From a virus, in the IMG/VR virus record IMGVR_UViG_3300017917_000405, positions 1 through 64,000 of that record: 64,000 nt of DNA; one strand, 5' to 3'. Below the pieces are notes generated by a model. It did no database searches, was not told the DNA's origin, and was given only the letters and a program-made list of their open reading frames with translations. Below, piece after piece: positions 33,680-43,622 of this stretch. Made by a program: the position numbers and the translations under genes. The stretch's first letter is position 1. The number at the start of each line of letters is the position of its first letter.

Positions 33680-36600
33680 TATCTCTTCAAACTCCTAGCG
33701 TTTTCGCGTTGGCGAGCCTTTGCAAAAACCTTATTAGCAATTTCGTCTGCGCCTGCATTTGTACCATTGACAGTAACATTAATATTATACACCGCGCCAG
33801 AGCCTGATCCAGAAACATTTGCGCTTGGAGCAGATGGAGCAGTAAATGCTGGTCCGATCTGACCGCCCATTGCAAATCCTGGCATTTTTCCACGCTGATT
33901 CATGTAGTCAAGTGTATTTGTTCCTAATGACGCGGCGCTTGAAGCCTTAATGACATACTCGCCATTTGAAAGCATTGCTGGAATCGAATCTGAGGTTCCG
34001 CTACCGCGACCAGAAACCCTTCCTCCAACTGCAAATCCGATAGAGAATGGACTTCCTTGCCCTGGCGCATCTCCTCCTTCGCCACCACCAGTAATTGGAA
34101 GATATGCTGGAATGTCTTTTCCTGCCATGGGCCAATTTGGACGGCGTGCTCCTAGGTAGTACTTCTTATACCAACCGTCTGTCCAAGGGGAAACTTGAAC
34201 GCCTCCACCAGTTGAGTGAAGAATTCTATTGTTTCCATAGTAGAATCCAACGTGGTTAGGTTGTCCAGGTGAACGTGCTAGTCTTCCACTAAGGGTTGGA
34301 TCTCCCCAGAAAAGAAGGTCTCCAACCTGTAGTTGTTGTCCAGGCTTAATAGTTCCAAATTTAGAGTCTGCCATTTGTGATGGAGAGTATGCTGCAGTTT
34401 TAATTCCAGCCTTTGAAAGTACATATGATGTAAATCCAGAGCAGTCAAATCCTTTTAGTGGGTCGCTACTGCCTGCAATATATGGAAGTGGATCAAGTTT
34501 ATCAAACATTGACTTAAGGAATGATGAAATTGATGAGGCTCCTTCTTTACCAAGTATTGGGAAGTTTGCCTCTATTCCCTTTGCATCAATATTAGACCTA
34601 TTGATTCTTCTTGCAAAGTTGCCTGCAGCAGACCCAAAGAATGAATAGAATGGGTTGCTAGTTGCAAGGCCACCGTTTGCGAATCTTGGCATTCTACTAT
34701 TTGGAGTAATCATTCCACTTTGGAATGGTTGGAAATATTCTGGACCTCTTTCTCCAACTATATATCCTTGACCTCTTGCAACATATCCACCAGATGCTCT
34801 TGCTCCATAACGATTTGCAAGCATTCTTTCTTCTTCTTTGCTATAGGCATTCATTGTTTGTGCTGAAGAAATTCTTCTAAATTCACTTCGTAATACACGC
34901 TCTGCCACGTCTTTATCAATTCCTAGCGTGTCTGCCATTTGTTGGAATATCGCATCAAGGAGTTTTCCATATTCTGTTGTGAGAGAGTTTCCTACTGTTT
35001 GCATAGCAGACGCAAGTTGAGTCTTAAGACTATCAAATCCTGGTCCAAGGGCATCTCCTGCTTTAATCAAAGCGTCTTGAATTGACTTAGAGAATTGTTT
35101 TTGTTCTTCTTCTGTAATCATGCCGTCTTGCATAATCTGATCAAAGAGTTTTTGTGGTCCAGAAAGAATGTCGTTAATTTGAGCCTTTCTTCTTTCTAGA
35201 TTAAAGATTTGCTTTTCAATTGCTTTCTGTGATGCCTTAACGCCATCTTGAATTGACTGTGAAAGTTTATCATTTGCATCGATCTGATCCTGAATAGCCT
35301 TGACCCGAGCGTCTGACTCTTCTTGAATTGCTTTCTTTCTATCTTCTAGAGCCTGAATTGCAAGGTCTTTATTTCTCTGCTCAGACTCTGCAGCCATTTG
35401 TGATTGAGCAGTAATGAATCCTGCAATATCGCCTTGAGCAAGAGCGCTTAGCGCTCCAATTCCTCTTTGACGTTGCTGCTCATCAAAACTTGCCTGTTCT
35501 TTTGCCTTTTGTAATGATTCAATTTGTTTATCAATAAGTTTAGTGCGAGCGTCTGTATTCTCCTGAATATCTTTTTGCTGTTCTTGAAGGGCATCATTTT
35601 CTTTAGCAATAGCATCTGCAGATTCTTGTGCATTCTCTTGGACAGCCTTTGATTGCTCATTTAGTTTAGTAATTCTACTATCTATACCTTGAGTTACCAT
35701 GCCCTGAACTTGCTGTAATTCTTGAAGTTCTGTTTTTGCAAGTTGTCCATAAGCATTTGCTAGATTAGATATTTCTAATGCAGCCATGTTTGAAGCAGTA
35801 GCATTCTTAATAATGAAAAGTTCTGTTTCACTTAATCCGTCTGCTGCCATTTTTGCAATTCCAGGAACGCTCATTAGAGTTGCATTAAAGACAGTCATTG
35901 CTTGTTCTGCTGTTTCAGACTTTGAAGCAAGGTTTGTAAATACTTGAATAGTTGCTGGATCTGCACCAATTGAAACTAGTTGTGCTTGCATCTCTGTTGA
36001 TGCTGCCTGAAGTTTTCTGAATCGCTCATCATTATCTGTAACAGCAACAATTGAATCTACTAGAGAATTCATTCCCTGAATAGCAAGAGATGGATCTGTG
36101 GCAAATGCACCCATAATATTTTTAATTGCTGGAGCAATAAGTTCTTCTGAATATGTTGCAGACTTTCTTAAAGAATTCATTTCTTGTGTCAGTCTTTCTG
36201 ACTGATTTGCAAGATCGCCATATACTTTTACATCTTGTGCAAACTGATCTGTTGGAAGACCTTCTTTAACTGCTTTTCTATATTCTTCTGCAGCAGTTGT
36301 AAATCCAAAGATATCAAAGCCCTCTTTGCCCTTGATAATTTCCTGCATCTTGCTGCTAACTTGACTTTCTTGTTTTTGAAGTTCTCCAATAATATTTGGA
36401 ATGTTAGCCTGCGCTTTAATATATTCTTCCTGGGCCTTCATTGCTTGTTCTGGAGTATTTATTCCAGTAAGTTCTGCCTTGATTGATAGAACAACCTCAG
36501 TTTTTTGTGCTTGACGAGCAATCTCTTCAACAATTGCCTTTGCCTGATCTGGTCCAAAACCTCTCATAATCATTGATGAATATGCAGCAACTAATTCATT

Positions 36601-39600
36601 TCCAGCGGTTTCTGTTCCCAGAACTTTAAGTTTTTCAATAAGCGTTTGATAGTCTTCTGTTACCTGAGACTTCATTTGATCGGATAGCGTTACAGCATTC
36701 TGAACCGAGGTATCTCCTCTTAAGGCATCAAGCGATGCCTTTATTCTATCTACACCTTCTGCTGCACTCTTTGCCTCTATGCCAAATGATTCTGCAAGTT
36801 TTTGTGATGTTTCTAGAGCAGCCCTAGTTGAAGCCTTGGCATTTTCAACGGACTCTTGATATTTACCCCACGCAATAACTGCTGCTGTAATTCCTAGGCC
36901 TACTGCAATACCGACTGGACCGCCAAGCATACTGATGAATCTTCCTCCAGTAAGCAATGCTGAAGATCCTACCCTTGCCCCAAGACCAATCCTAGATGCA
37001 TTTGCAGCAGTTTTAGATGCTGCTAATGCTTGTGTTGGATTCATTATTCCATATTGTGAAGATCTTGCTGCTAGTCCTGCAGCAGCAGCCTTAGACTGAC
37101 CACTAAGAAAAACGTTTCTTCCGCCTCTTTGAAGTGCATTTCCTGCTGCTTTAAGGCCAAGGAAGCCTCTTCCAGCGCCCCCAAGTCTCGGCATTCCACT
37201 CATGAGTTGCATTGCCATGCCAGCCATAGAAGCAGCGGCAGCGAGCATTGTAAGTTTATCTGTTGCCTCTGCCATTCCATCATTCATCTGACCAAGCATT
37301 GGAAGTGCCATCATAGCCATGAATCCAGCATTCATCATTGTTCCGCTACGGCGCATCATTCCTTGCTTTAGAGATGAAACTCTTCCATTTTTATCAACAT
37401 ATGCTCCATTGTCTGCAAGATATGCCTGAGGAATCATTGTCTCTGCTGTTCCTCGTCCGACTGCTATTGGAGTAGTTCCCTCTGGAATTCCTGCTAGTTT
37501 TTTTCTAGTCTTTCGATCTAAAACATCCATTCCAGTAATACTTCCAGTTGTTGCATGAAGAGGAACCGCTGGATTTCTTACTCCTGCACTTGAAGATGTT
37601 TCTTTTGAAACTCCATATTCAATAAGTGGCCTGTCACCGACTATTGTTGTCCTTGCTCTTTCATATAGAGCATCCCTTATTGCCCCTGGATCTTTTGCAG
37701 CATATATTCTTTGAAAAATATCTTCTGCAGCAGCGCGAGCATACTTTTCTTTATCATATACTGATCCAAATAGAGAATTTGGTAATAATGTAAGTTCTGT
37801 TAGTGCTGCTCTTTGTGCAAGCCTTCTTTGATATGTAGCATTTCTTCCTTCTTTATTTGGTGTTTGTTGTACAACAGCCTTAATTTCTCTTTTAAGATAT
37901 TCTGCTGCTGGACCTGGCTTTACTTTCTTTTCTGCGGCATCATCTAGCATTTTTCTATATGCGCCTGTTAGTTCATCAAAGGTTACTGGTCCTTTTATTC
38001 CAAGTGTTTTATACATTTGGTTAAGATCTTGTGACTCTGCCTGTGAAATTCCAGCAAATGGTTTTCTTTCTCCTAATTTAAAGTCTGGTCCAGCAAAGTG
38101 GGAGCGTGCCCAATAATCTTCTTTTGCACCAGGAATTGTGCGTGGATCAAAAAATAGATCTTTAGAAAATCCAAGTCTATTTGGATCAAATGGCGTAACA
38201 AAATCTCCATCTACATATCCACGAACACTACCACTATTTATTGATCGTAGAAGAGGCGCATATTTCTTTGCTTGTTCTTTCCTAACAACAAACTCGCCTG
38301 GTTCAAGTAGTGCTGGAACAATATCTCCGCCACCGTATCCAGAAATTCCACCGCCGTTAGCCTTTTTAATTCTTGGAACTGGTGGAATTGTTGCGCCCTT
38401 TGTAATAAAGTTTGGATTTTGTGCAGCAATTTGACCAAGCCTTCTTTGATATTGAGCAAGAAGGGTATTAAGTTCTGACAATGAAGTCTTTTGTCTATCA
38501 AAACTATTTGATAGAATATCTGTTGCTTGAGCAGCAGCAACCTGCTCTGCGTCAAGTAGTTCAAATTTTTCTGTTGGTAGGCCGAGTATTTTTCTTGAAA
38601 GGTTAACTATTCCCATGACACCCTTTTGAGTATATCCAAGGAAGTTACCCATAATACCAGCCATCATAATAAGTGGACCAGCGACTGCTACTAGCGTCCC
38701 TATAAGTTTAATTCCGCTTTTAAGTCCTTCTGGCATATTATTAAAAGCATCTGTAATTGTAGTTATTGCATCTGCGCCTTTTTGAAGAACTGGAATAAGC
38801 ATATTAGTTAGAATTTCTCCAACTGGAAGCAAGGCAACCTTAATGCTTTCCATTGCTCTTTGCCATCTCATTGATGCAGACTCTGTAAGAGTCTTAATTT
38901 CGCTATTTGCAATGTCAGCAAGGTCTTTTGACGACTTGCCCATGAGTTCAAAAACTTTTTCTGTTTGAGATCCAGACTTTCCAATATTATCGAATAGGGC
39001 AGAGATTCTTGCAAACTGGTATTTGCCAAAAATTTCTTCAATAATTTGTGCTCTGCCAAATGAATCAATCTTTTCTAAAGCACCTTGTAGGCTTTGTAGC
39101 GTTGGCATAAGTTGTCCACGATTAGCAGCAACAATTCCTTCTAGGTCTACTCCAAACTTCTTGGCAACATCAGAGGCCTTCTGTGTTGGGTTAATCATTG
39201 ATGCCAGACCAGACTTAATTGCGTTTGCTGCTTCTGCTGCAGGAATACCACCCTCGCGCATAGCGGTAAGCATTGCTGCAAGATCTTTAATATCTCCGCC
39301 AAGTGCGCGTACTACTGGTCCAGCCTTTGGAATTGCTGTTGTAAGGTCATCAAGGCTGGTTGTAGTTTGGTTTTCTACTGCGTTAAGGAAGTTAATTGAG
39401 TCAGCGAGTTCTTCTGTGTTTAGTTTAAATGCTGATTGAATAGATAGTGTTGCTTGCATTGCCTGTTGGCGATCAACTTCACCAAGAACTGCAAGCCTTG
39501 TTGTCTGTGATACGGAATCAATTAATTTCTGACCCTCTAGGCCAGTTGCAGCCAAATCTGCTGCAAGTGCTGCCGTTTCTTTAGCAGCAATTCCGTAGTT

Positions 39601-40341
39601 CTGTGCAAAAGCAGTTGCAACTTCTTCTACCTGCTGTCTAATCTTTGCAGTAGCCTGTGCATTTGATGTAACAAGATCTGATCCATAAACCTTTTGAAGC
39701 CTAGTAAGTTCTTTATCAACATCGCGGAAGGCCTTTGATGCAGTTGCAGCAAAAATTGTAAGTGGAACAGTAAGACCAACAGTTAACTGACGACCAGCCC
39801 ATTGAGTATTTTTACCCCAGTCAATAAGTTTCTGTGCTCCACCCTGCACAAGAGCATTAAAAATTGACCATTGCTTTGAGGCCAATTGCATTTTTGTTGT
39901 AACGTTATCATCAATCCACTTTGGAGTGATAACCATTCCCTGACCTCTGCCACCCTGACCACCAAGACCGATAGTAGTAGACTGCATAAGTTTAACTTGC
40001 TCATAAGCCAGTCTCTTAGCCAAAGATGCTTGTTTGGTATATGCTCTTCCTGCTTCTCTGTAATATTCTCTAAGAGTAAGTTTATTTCTAGCGAGTGCTT
40101 TACCAAATTGATCTGTTGCAGTAGCAAGTTCTACAAACGATGTTCTATATCCACCAATTGTTCCTAAAGATGCAACAAAATCTTTTGTTGCCGCCATTTT
40201 TGCACGTTGAGCAGCAACGCTCATGCTATTAAATGCAGCAGCAGTTAGATTAACATTTTTTGATAATACTCTTAGTGATGAGTTAGCATTAGTAAAGTCT
40301 GCATCTAGCGAAAGCCTAGTCTTAATATTTGCGTCTGCCAT
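33679..40341 (-). CDS. Tape measure protein with NlpC/P60 peptidase domain
   Basis: 2220 residues, the longest gene. N-terminal half has the helical TMP pattern (LAATGLEGQKLIDSVSQTTRL, NAVENQTTTSLDDLTTAIPKAG), with hydrophobic glycine-rich stretches near 1000-1140 (MAMMALPMLGQMNDG, GGPVGIAVGLGITAAVIAWG). Long coiled coils span about 1540-1760. An NlpC/P60-type peptidase lies at about 1950-2065: catalytic Cys in GFDCSGFTSYV, His in PNHVGFYYG, and LHSTGGGVQ. It sets tail length and likely cuts peptidoglycan on entry. Gene begins with TAATG at the end of the gpG/T frame. Confidence 0.93.
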   Translation of the reverse strand: MADANIKTRLSLDADFTNANSSLRVLSKNVNLTAAAFNSMSVAAQRAKMAATKDFVASLGTIGGYRTSFVELATATDQFGKALARNKLTLREYYREAGRAYTKQASLAKRLAYEQVKLMQSTTIGLGGQGGRGQGMVITPKWIDDNVTTKMQLASKQWSIFNALVQGGAQKLIDWGKNTQWAGRQLTVGLTVPLTIFAATASKAFRDVDKELTRLQKVYGSDLVTSNAQATAKIRQQVEEVATAFAQNYGIAAKETAALAADLAATGLEGQKLIDSVSQTTRLAVLGEVDRQQAMQATLSIQSAFKLNTEELADSINFLNAVENQTTTSLDDLTTAIPKAGPVVRALGGDIKDLAAMLTAMREGGIPAAEAANAIKSGLASMINPTQKASDVAKKFGVDLEGIVAANRGQLMPTLQSLQGALEKIDSFGRAQIIEEIFGKYQFARISALFDNIGKSGSQTEKVFELMGKSSKDLADIANSEIKTLTESASMRWQRAMESIKVALLPVGEILTNMLIPVLQKGADAITTITDAFNNMPEGLKSGIKLIGTLVAVAGPLIMMAGIMGNFLGYTQKGVMGIVNLSRKILGLPTEKFELLDAEQVAAAQATDILSNSFDRQKTSLSELNTLLAQYQRRLGQIAAQNPNFITKGATIPPVPRIKKANGGGISGYGGGDIVPALLEPGEFVVRKEQAKKYAPLLRSINSGSVRGYVDGDFVTPFDPNRLGFSKDLFFDPRTIPGAKEDYWARSHFAGPDFKLGERKPFAGISQAESQDLNQMYKTLGIKGPVTFDELTGAYRKMLDDAAEKKVKPGPAAEYLKREIKAVVQQTPNKEGRNATYQRRLAQRAALTELTLLPNSLFGSVYDKEKYARAAAEDIFQRIYAAKDPGAIRDALYERARTTIVGDRPLIEYGVSKETSSSAGVRNPAVPLHATTGSITGMDVLDRKTRKKLAGIPEGTTPIAVGRGTAETMIPQAYLADNGAYVDKNGRVSSLKQGMMRRSGTMMNAGFMAMMALPMLGQMNDGMAEATDKLTMLAAAASMAGMAMQLMSGMPRLGGAGRGFLGLKAAGNALQRGGRNVFLSGQSKAAAAGLAARSSQYGIMNPTQALAASKTAANASRIGLGARVGSSALLTGGRFISMLGGPVGIAVGLGITAAVIAWGKYQESVENAKASTRAALETSQKLAESFGIEAKSAAEGVDRIKASLDALRGDTSVQNAVTLSDQMKSQVTEDYQTLIEKLKVLGTETAGNELVAAYSSMIMRGFGPDQAKAIVEEIARQAQKTEVVLSIKAELTGINTPEQAMKAQEEYIKAQANIPNIIGELQKQESQVSSKMQEIIKGKEGFDIFGFTTAAEEYRKAVKEGLPTDQFAQDVKVYGDLANQSERLTQEMNSLRKSATYSEELIAPAIKNIMGAFATDPSLAIQGMNSLVDSIVAVTDNDERFRKLQAASTEMQAQLVSIGADPATIQVFTNLASKSETAEQAMTVFNATLMSVPGIAKMAADGLSETELFIIKNATASNMAALEISNLANAYGQLAKTELQELQQVQGMVTQGIDSRITKLNEQSKAVQENAQESADAIAKENDALQEQQKDIQENTDARTKLIDKQIESLQKAKEQASFDEQQRQRGIGALSALAQGDIAGFITAQSQMAAESEQRNKDLAIQALEDRKKAIQEESDARVKAIQDQIDANDKLSQSIQDGVKASQKAIEKQIFNLERRKAQINDILSGPQKLFDQIMQDGMITEEEQKQFSKSIQDALIKAGDALGPGFDSLKTQLASAMQTVGNSLTTEYGKLLDAIFQQMADTLGIDKDVAERVLRSEFRRISSAQTMNAYSKEEERMLANRYGARASGGYVARGQGYIVGERGPEYFQPFQSGMITPNSRMPRFANGGLATSNPFYSFFGSAAGNFARRINRSNIDAKGIEANFPILGKEGASSISSFLKSMFDKLDPLPYIAGSSDPLKGFDCSGFTSYVLSKAGIKTAAYSPSQMADSKFGTIKPGQQLQVGDLLFWGDPTLSGRLARSPGQPNHVGFYYGNNRILHSTGGGVQVSPWTDGWYKKYYLGARRPNWPMAGKDIPAYLPITGGGEGGDAPGQGSPFSIGFAVGGRVSGRGSGTSDSIPAMLSNGEYVIKASSAASLGTNTLDYMNQRGKMPGFAMGGQIGPAFTAPSAPSANVSGSGSGAVYNINVTVNGTNAGADEIANKVFAKARQRENARSLKR

Positions 40342-40996
40342 TACTCACCACCCACAATTTCATAACCAAGTCCAAGTTGAGCCATTTCAATAGACTCTGA
40401 GGATACGTTTTTACCACTTGCGCGTGCGGCAACACGAGCATAAATATCATTTAGTGTGGCTGGCGCTTGGTCATTTTCTTCTGGTGCGTTATCAAGGTCT
40501 ACGCCTTGCATGGCAGCAGAAAATCTATTATGTCGCTCTTCGCGCTTATAAATTGCATTGAGGGTGGTCGTTAATTCTTGCATTGATAGACTTGATTCAA
40601 GTTCTTCGTAGTCTCTCCAATGACCCAGAAGAAAAACTTCTGCTTCGTATGCGGCTAGGTCTAGATCTGACCAACTAGTTCCGTCACCGCCGCTTGAAGA
40701 TTTGGGTCATTCAACTTGATATCAGCAGCCACCTCCAGTACTTTATACATTGTTTGAAGATCAATAGCGTCTTCAAAAACATCTTTATTTTCTGCTAAGT
40801 CTGGGGCAAATTGACGGAATGCAATTCTCGCACACTCAGATACTACGTCAAGGAATGCGATTTCATTCTCTGCTTCCTGGGCCTTTTCCCAGACCTTCAT
40901 CAGTTCACGCAAGTTCTTAATGCTGAGTGGCTTAATTGTAATGTTTCTGCCATCTAGTAATTCGATTTCGATTGTTTCATAAATTTTTGTTGCCAA
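40341..40996 (-). CDS. gpG-gpT tail assembly chaperone fusion by -1 frameshift
   Basis: The gpG frame (40661-40996) ends at 40661. The -1 frame is open from just after a TGA beside the slippery site CCCAAAT (40700-40706) down to 40341. Slipping there gives a 218-residue product: 99 residues of gpG, then SSSGGDGTSWSDLDLAAYEA, EVFLLGHWRDYEEL and MQELTTTLNAIYKREE. The 40341-40583 frame begins with an internal ATG and is better read as the gpT part. The gpG-GT ratio is known to control tail assembly around the tape measure, which follows directly. Confidence 0.85.
40661..40996 (-). CDS. Tail assembly chaperone gpG-like
   Basis: 111 residues. Helical core after a small beta part: YETIEIELLDGRNITIKPLSIKNLRELMKVWEKAQ..., then FLDVVSECARIAFRQFAPDLAENKDVFEDAIDLQTMYKVLEVAA, the typical gpG/phage tail-assembly-chaperone layout. 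It precedes the tape measure. This short form is made when ribosomes do not slip. A long-stem hairpin lies between it and the major tail gene. Confidence 0.8.
   Translation of the reverse strand: MATKIYETIEIELLDGRNITIKPLSIKNLRELMKVWEKAQEAENEIAFLDVVSECARIAFRQFAPDLAENKDVFEDAIDLQTMYKVLEVAADIKLNDPNLQAAVTELVGQI
40700..40706 (-). promoter_or_regulatory. Slippery heptamer for -1 frameshift
   Basis: Minus-strand CCCAAAT in the gpG frame reads C CCA AAT and fits the X XXY YYZ rule exactly. The -1 frame has its last stop just upstream (TGA in AATGACC), and then is open to the gpT end. Typical for siphovirus G/GT chaperones. Confidence 0.85.
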
Positions 40997-41042
40997 GATT
41001 ATCCTCCTAGTGTCTGTAATAATTATATACTAATAACATGCA

Positions 41043-41071
41043 TAATGGCAGGGCTAAAAGCCCTGCCATTA
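41043..41071 (-). terminator. Perfect 13-bp hairpin after the major tail gene
   Basis: TAATGGCAGGGCT and its exact complement with a 3-base loop, 21 bases after the major tail gene stop. No T run follows on the minus strand, so it may slow or partly stop transcription, or protect the abundant tail mRNA. Confidence 0.7.
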
Positions 41072-41091
41072 CACAAAACAATATTTAATTA

Positions 41092-41778
41092 TTAAGCATA
41101 AACTCTGTCGATGATCTTTCCATATGTTGCTGAAACGCCATCGGCTGCTACCTTTGTGCTGTCTGGAAGTAGACGGAAGTTAACTGGGAATACAGTTGCC
41201 TCATTTCTACGAATACCAACTTCAACGGTTTCCATAGAAAGAGCACGGTATCCAATGTAAACTCTTTCTGCCTTTGTCTTACCAGATACAACTGTCTTAA
41301 GGCTATCTGGGGCTGGACCAACGATTGCAATGGAACGCTCAATTGGTGAGTAACCAAGTGAACCACCGTTAACAATCATTTCCTGGCTGTTTGTACCAGA
41401 TGCTACTGCGCTACCCAAGTCCTCATCTACACCACCAAGGGTAATGAGAAGGTTCTCTAGGGTTGCCTCTGTGAGAGTTGTTGCTACCATAACTTGCTGA
41501 CCCTGCTTGAAGATCTTAGCAACGTCAAGCAACTGGTCTACCTGTACTTCACCATAGTCTGGGGTAAAGGTAATTGATGCACCATCGCTGGTGTATCCAA
41601 CGTTTCTCCACTTTGTATCGTCAACGTTGTCTGGGTCTTGGAATGTACCAGAAGCATCGAATGTTGTTGGTGACTTTGGAAGATCTGTTTCATCATATAC
41701 TGATGTCTGTGATGTACCAATGTAAAGTACACCAGCACCTACAACGATGTTCTTAGCGTTATTCTGAACTGCTGCCAT
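41092..41778 (-). CDS. Major tail (tube) protein
   Basis: 228 residues. Layout fits siphovirus tail-tube proteins: N-terminal arm (NNAKNIVVGAGVLYIGTSQTS), central strand-helix-strand core (YTSDGASITFTPDYGEVQVDQLLDVAKIFKQGQQVMVATTLTEATLENLLITLGG), and C-terminal strand pair (RRNEATVFPVNFRLLPDSTK). Position just before the gpG/T chaperones and tape measure supports it. A strong AAGGAGGTG site lies upstream and a strong hairpin downstream, consistent with very high expression. Confidence 0.8.
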   Translation of the reverse strand: MAAVQNNAKNIVVGAGVLYIGTSQTSVYDETDLPKSPTTFDASGTFQDPDNVDDTKWRNVGYTSDGASITFTPDYGEVQVDQLLDVAKIFKQGQQVMVATTLTEATLENLLITLGGVDEDLGSAVASGTNSQEMIVNGGSLGYSPIERSIAIVGPAPDSLKTVVSGKTKAERVYIGYRALSMETVEVGIRRNEATVFPVNFRLLPDSTKVAADGVSATYGKIIDRVYA

Positions 41779-41823
41779 GTTTTATTTTGCACCTCCTTTT
41801 TCTTTTAAAATAGGGTGCTTCCT

Positions 41824-41841
41824 CATGATAATTTTATCATG
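41824..41841 (-). repeat. Near-palindrome upstream of the major tail gene
   Basis: CATGATA and TATCATG flank a 4-base centre in the 70-base gap before the major tail gene. It could be a leader hairpin or an operator. It contains TAAAAT, a possible -10 on the minus strand. Confidence 0.35.
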
Positions 41842-41848
41842 CAGATGC

Positions 41849-42439
41849 TTATGATTTAGCGTATTCATACATCAGAACGATAGATGATGAGTTTCTAGTG
41901 TAATCATAGCCTTCATTATCGCTGATATATGATCCTTGAACACATTTTATGCTTTTAAATGAGATACCTACAAGTTCATCTACGCCACCAGTATTTATAC
42001 CGTTAGCAATCCACTCGTTTACACGCTCTGCGGTAGTATCAAATCTATTGAGCAAATCAAAAACAAAGTTCTTGATTTCATTAATTCGATATGTCTCTCC
42101 AATAATCTCAAGTTTGCCCTGCTCTTTTGTAATAGGCCAAAACGTTCCAGATGTTTGCGAGAATATATAATCATATACTACATATGCTGGACCTGTTGGA
42201 TTAGTTGTTGGGCTATACCAACCAGTAGAATCTGTCTGCACCTTAGCAAAGAATGGACAGTCGTCAAAAGTTGGAGATGCTATTCCCCAAAGAGTTGCCT
42301 TGTCTTGTCTTAATGCCTCTGCCCACACATACTGAGAAATAATATAAATTGGAATATATTCTAAATCCCATATTCTAGAAGATGTTTCTCCACGAATAAC
42401 ACCGTCATATCTTGTGTCTATCCAATTGTTATAACTCAT
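41849..42439 (-). CDS. Tail terminator/completion-like protein
   Basis: 196 residues, mixed alpha-beta. KLEIIGETYRINEIKNFVFDLLNRFDTTAERVNEWIAN is reminiscent of tail-terminator proteins with a long helix followed by C-terminal strands (ISFKSIKCVQGSYISDNEGYDYTRNSSSIVLMYEY). The gene sits directly upstream of the major tail gene in transcription, the usual place. ATGA overlap with the previous gene. No diagnostic motif, so position dominates the call. Confidence 0.55.
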   Translation of the reverse strand: MSYNNWIDTRYDGVIRGETSSRIWDLEYIPIYIISQYVWAEALRQDKATLWGIASPTFDDCPFFAKVQTDSTGWYSPTTNPTGPAYVVYDYIFSQTSGTFWPITKEQGKLEIIGETYRINEIKNFVFDLLNRFDTTAERVNEWIANGINTGGVDELVGISFKSIKCVQGSYISDNEGYDYTRNSSSIVLMYEYAKS

Positions 42440-43173
42440 ACGTCAATCCTTTCTACTGACTTTACAATATCTTCTGCTGCTCTTGAAGCATCTCCTAGAA
42501 CACCTGAAATATTTTTCTTTGTTACTCGTGGAACGATAACTCTTGATTTTCTTTCCATTCCTTTAGTAATCTTATCAAAGAATCCTAAAGTAGTTAGAGA
42601 TTTTGTAAAGTGATACTGCATAAAGTTTGATGTCTCATTTTCAAATGATCCTGCAACGTAGTCGCCACCAGGGTTTGGAACGAAACTTGGCTTGCTAGTA
42701 AAGACAGTATTTCCTTTATATTGATATTTTAGTTTTTGTACATTTTTTGGATAAATAGTTACAGGCTCTCCAATTTCCATTACGAAAGCCTTATTGTAAA
42801 ACATATATCCATCTCTATTTGGCTCTGTAGATTGTAAAAGATTAAAATTAATGGTTACTGGATCTGTGTCAGACAGGCTGTATTCAAAGAGTCTTGCATT
42901 TGGATCTCCAGTTTTATCCCATTCATAAATATGATGAAAACTTTTGTGATCTGATCTCGCCTTAGCGTCTAGCATTTTAAAATAGTATTCTGTAGCGCCT
43001 CGCGCACCTGACCTTAAAATTCTTCTTCTTAAGTTTCCCTGTGTAAGTTGATTTACCATTTCGGCGTCAAATGCCACAACGTTTCTAATTTTATTTACTA
43101 GACCACCAGTATTAAAGGATAACAGTTGTGTTTTGCCGTTTATTCTAGTTATTGGGGAGGTATTTAGTCTCAT
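42436..43173 (-). CDS. Tail completion / minor structural protein
   Basis: 245 residues. Basic N-terminus (RRRILRSGARGATEYYFKMLDAKARSDHKSFHHIYEW), beta-rich middle (VTINFNLLQSTEPNRDGYMFYNKAFVMEIGEPVTIYPKN), helical C-terminus. In siphoviruses the gene after the connector proteins is often a gp10-like tail completion protein; this one is longer than the HK97 type. ATGA overlaps on both sides show close co-translation. Function by position. Confidence 0.5.
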   Translation of the reverse strand: MRLNTSPITRINGKTQLLSFNTGGLVNKIRNVVAFDAEMVNQLTQGNLRRRILRSGARGATEYYFKMLDAKARSDHKSFHHIYEWDKTGDPNARLFEYSLSDTDPVTINFNLLQSTEPNRDGYMFYNKAFVMEIGEPVTIYPKNVQKLKYQYKGNTVFTSKPSFVPNPGGDYVAGSFENETSNFMQYHFTKSLTTLGFFDKITKGMERKSRVIVPRVTKKNISGVLGDASRAAEDIVKSVERIDV

Positions 43174-43622
43174 ACCTCTTCATCCAATACAAGAGATTGA
43201 ATATCTTGTCTTTTAAGTATTGTTTCGTATCCAAGAACAGTTCCATCAAAGTCTACTAGTGGTGTAGATCCATTGACCTCAAAAATGGTTGCTCCAGCAA
43301 TCCCAGCAGAAGTATTTTCTTCTTTCCATACAAGTATGCTGCTTGAGTTTCTAATATTTGATACGCGATATGTTGATGGAATTGGATCTGATGACCTTAG
43401 TTTAACTTCTTCTTTAGTAAGAATAATTGATTGATTTGATGATACTTCTGTTGAGTTTGTCCCACTAGACTTTGTTACATATCCTTTTGCAAGACAGTCG
43501 ATAGTATCTACCACAGACCACTTCTTCTCTATCTCACCATTTTTCATATTATTTACAGTAGAAGTAACATCGTATAAATCTGCTTTCATTGAATACATCG
43601 AAGATGTTGTACATCTAAACAT
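43170..43622 (-). CDS. Head-closure-like protein
   Basis: 150 residues, strand-rich: YSMKADLYDVTSTVNNMKNGEIEKKWSVVDTIDCLAKGYVT, then a SNQSIILTKEEVKLRSSDPIPSTYRVSNIRNSSSILVWKEE core that matches the shape of head-closure or stopper proteins. It follows the connector-like gene (1-base overlap at 43622) and precedes tail completion. No catalytic or zinc motif. Confidence 0.5.
   Translation of the reverse strand: MFRCTTSSMYSMKADLYDVTSTVNNMKNGEIEKKWSVVDTIDCLAKGYVTKSSGTNSTEVSSNQSIILTKEEVKLRSSDPIPSTYRVSNIRNSSSILVWKEENTSAGIAGATIFEVNGSTPLVDFDGTVLGYETILKRQDIQSLVLDEEV

Noticed and set aside
37129-37371. Cys/His-rich plus-strand frame
   Set aside because: Antisense of the Ala/Gly/Met-rich part of the tape measure; no start signal and no similarity to zinc proteins in order.
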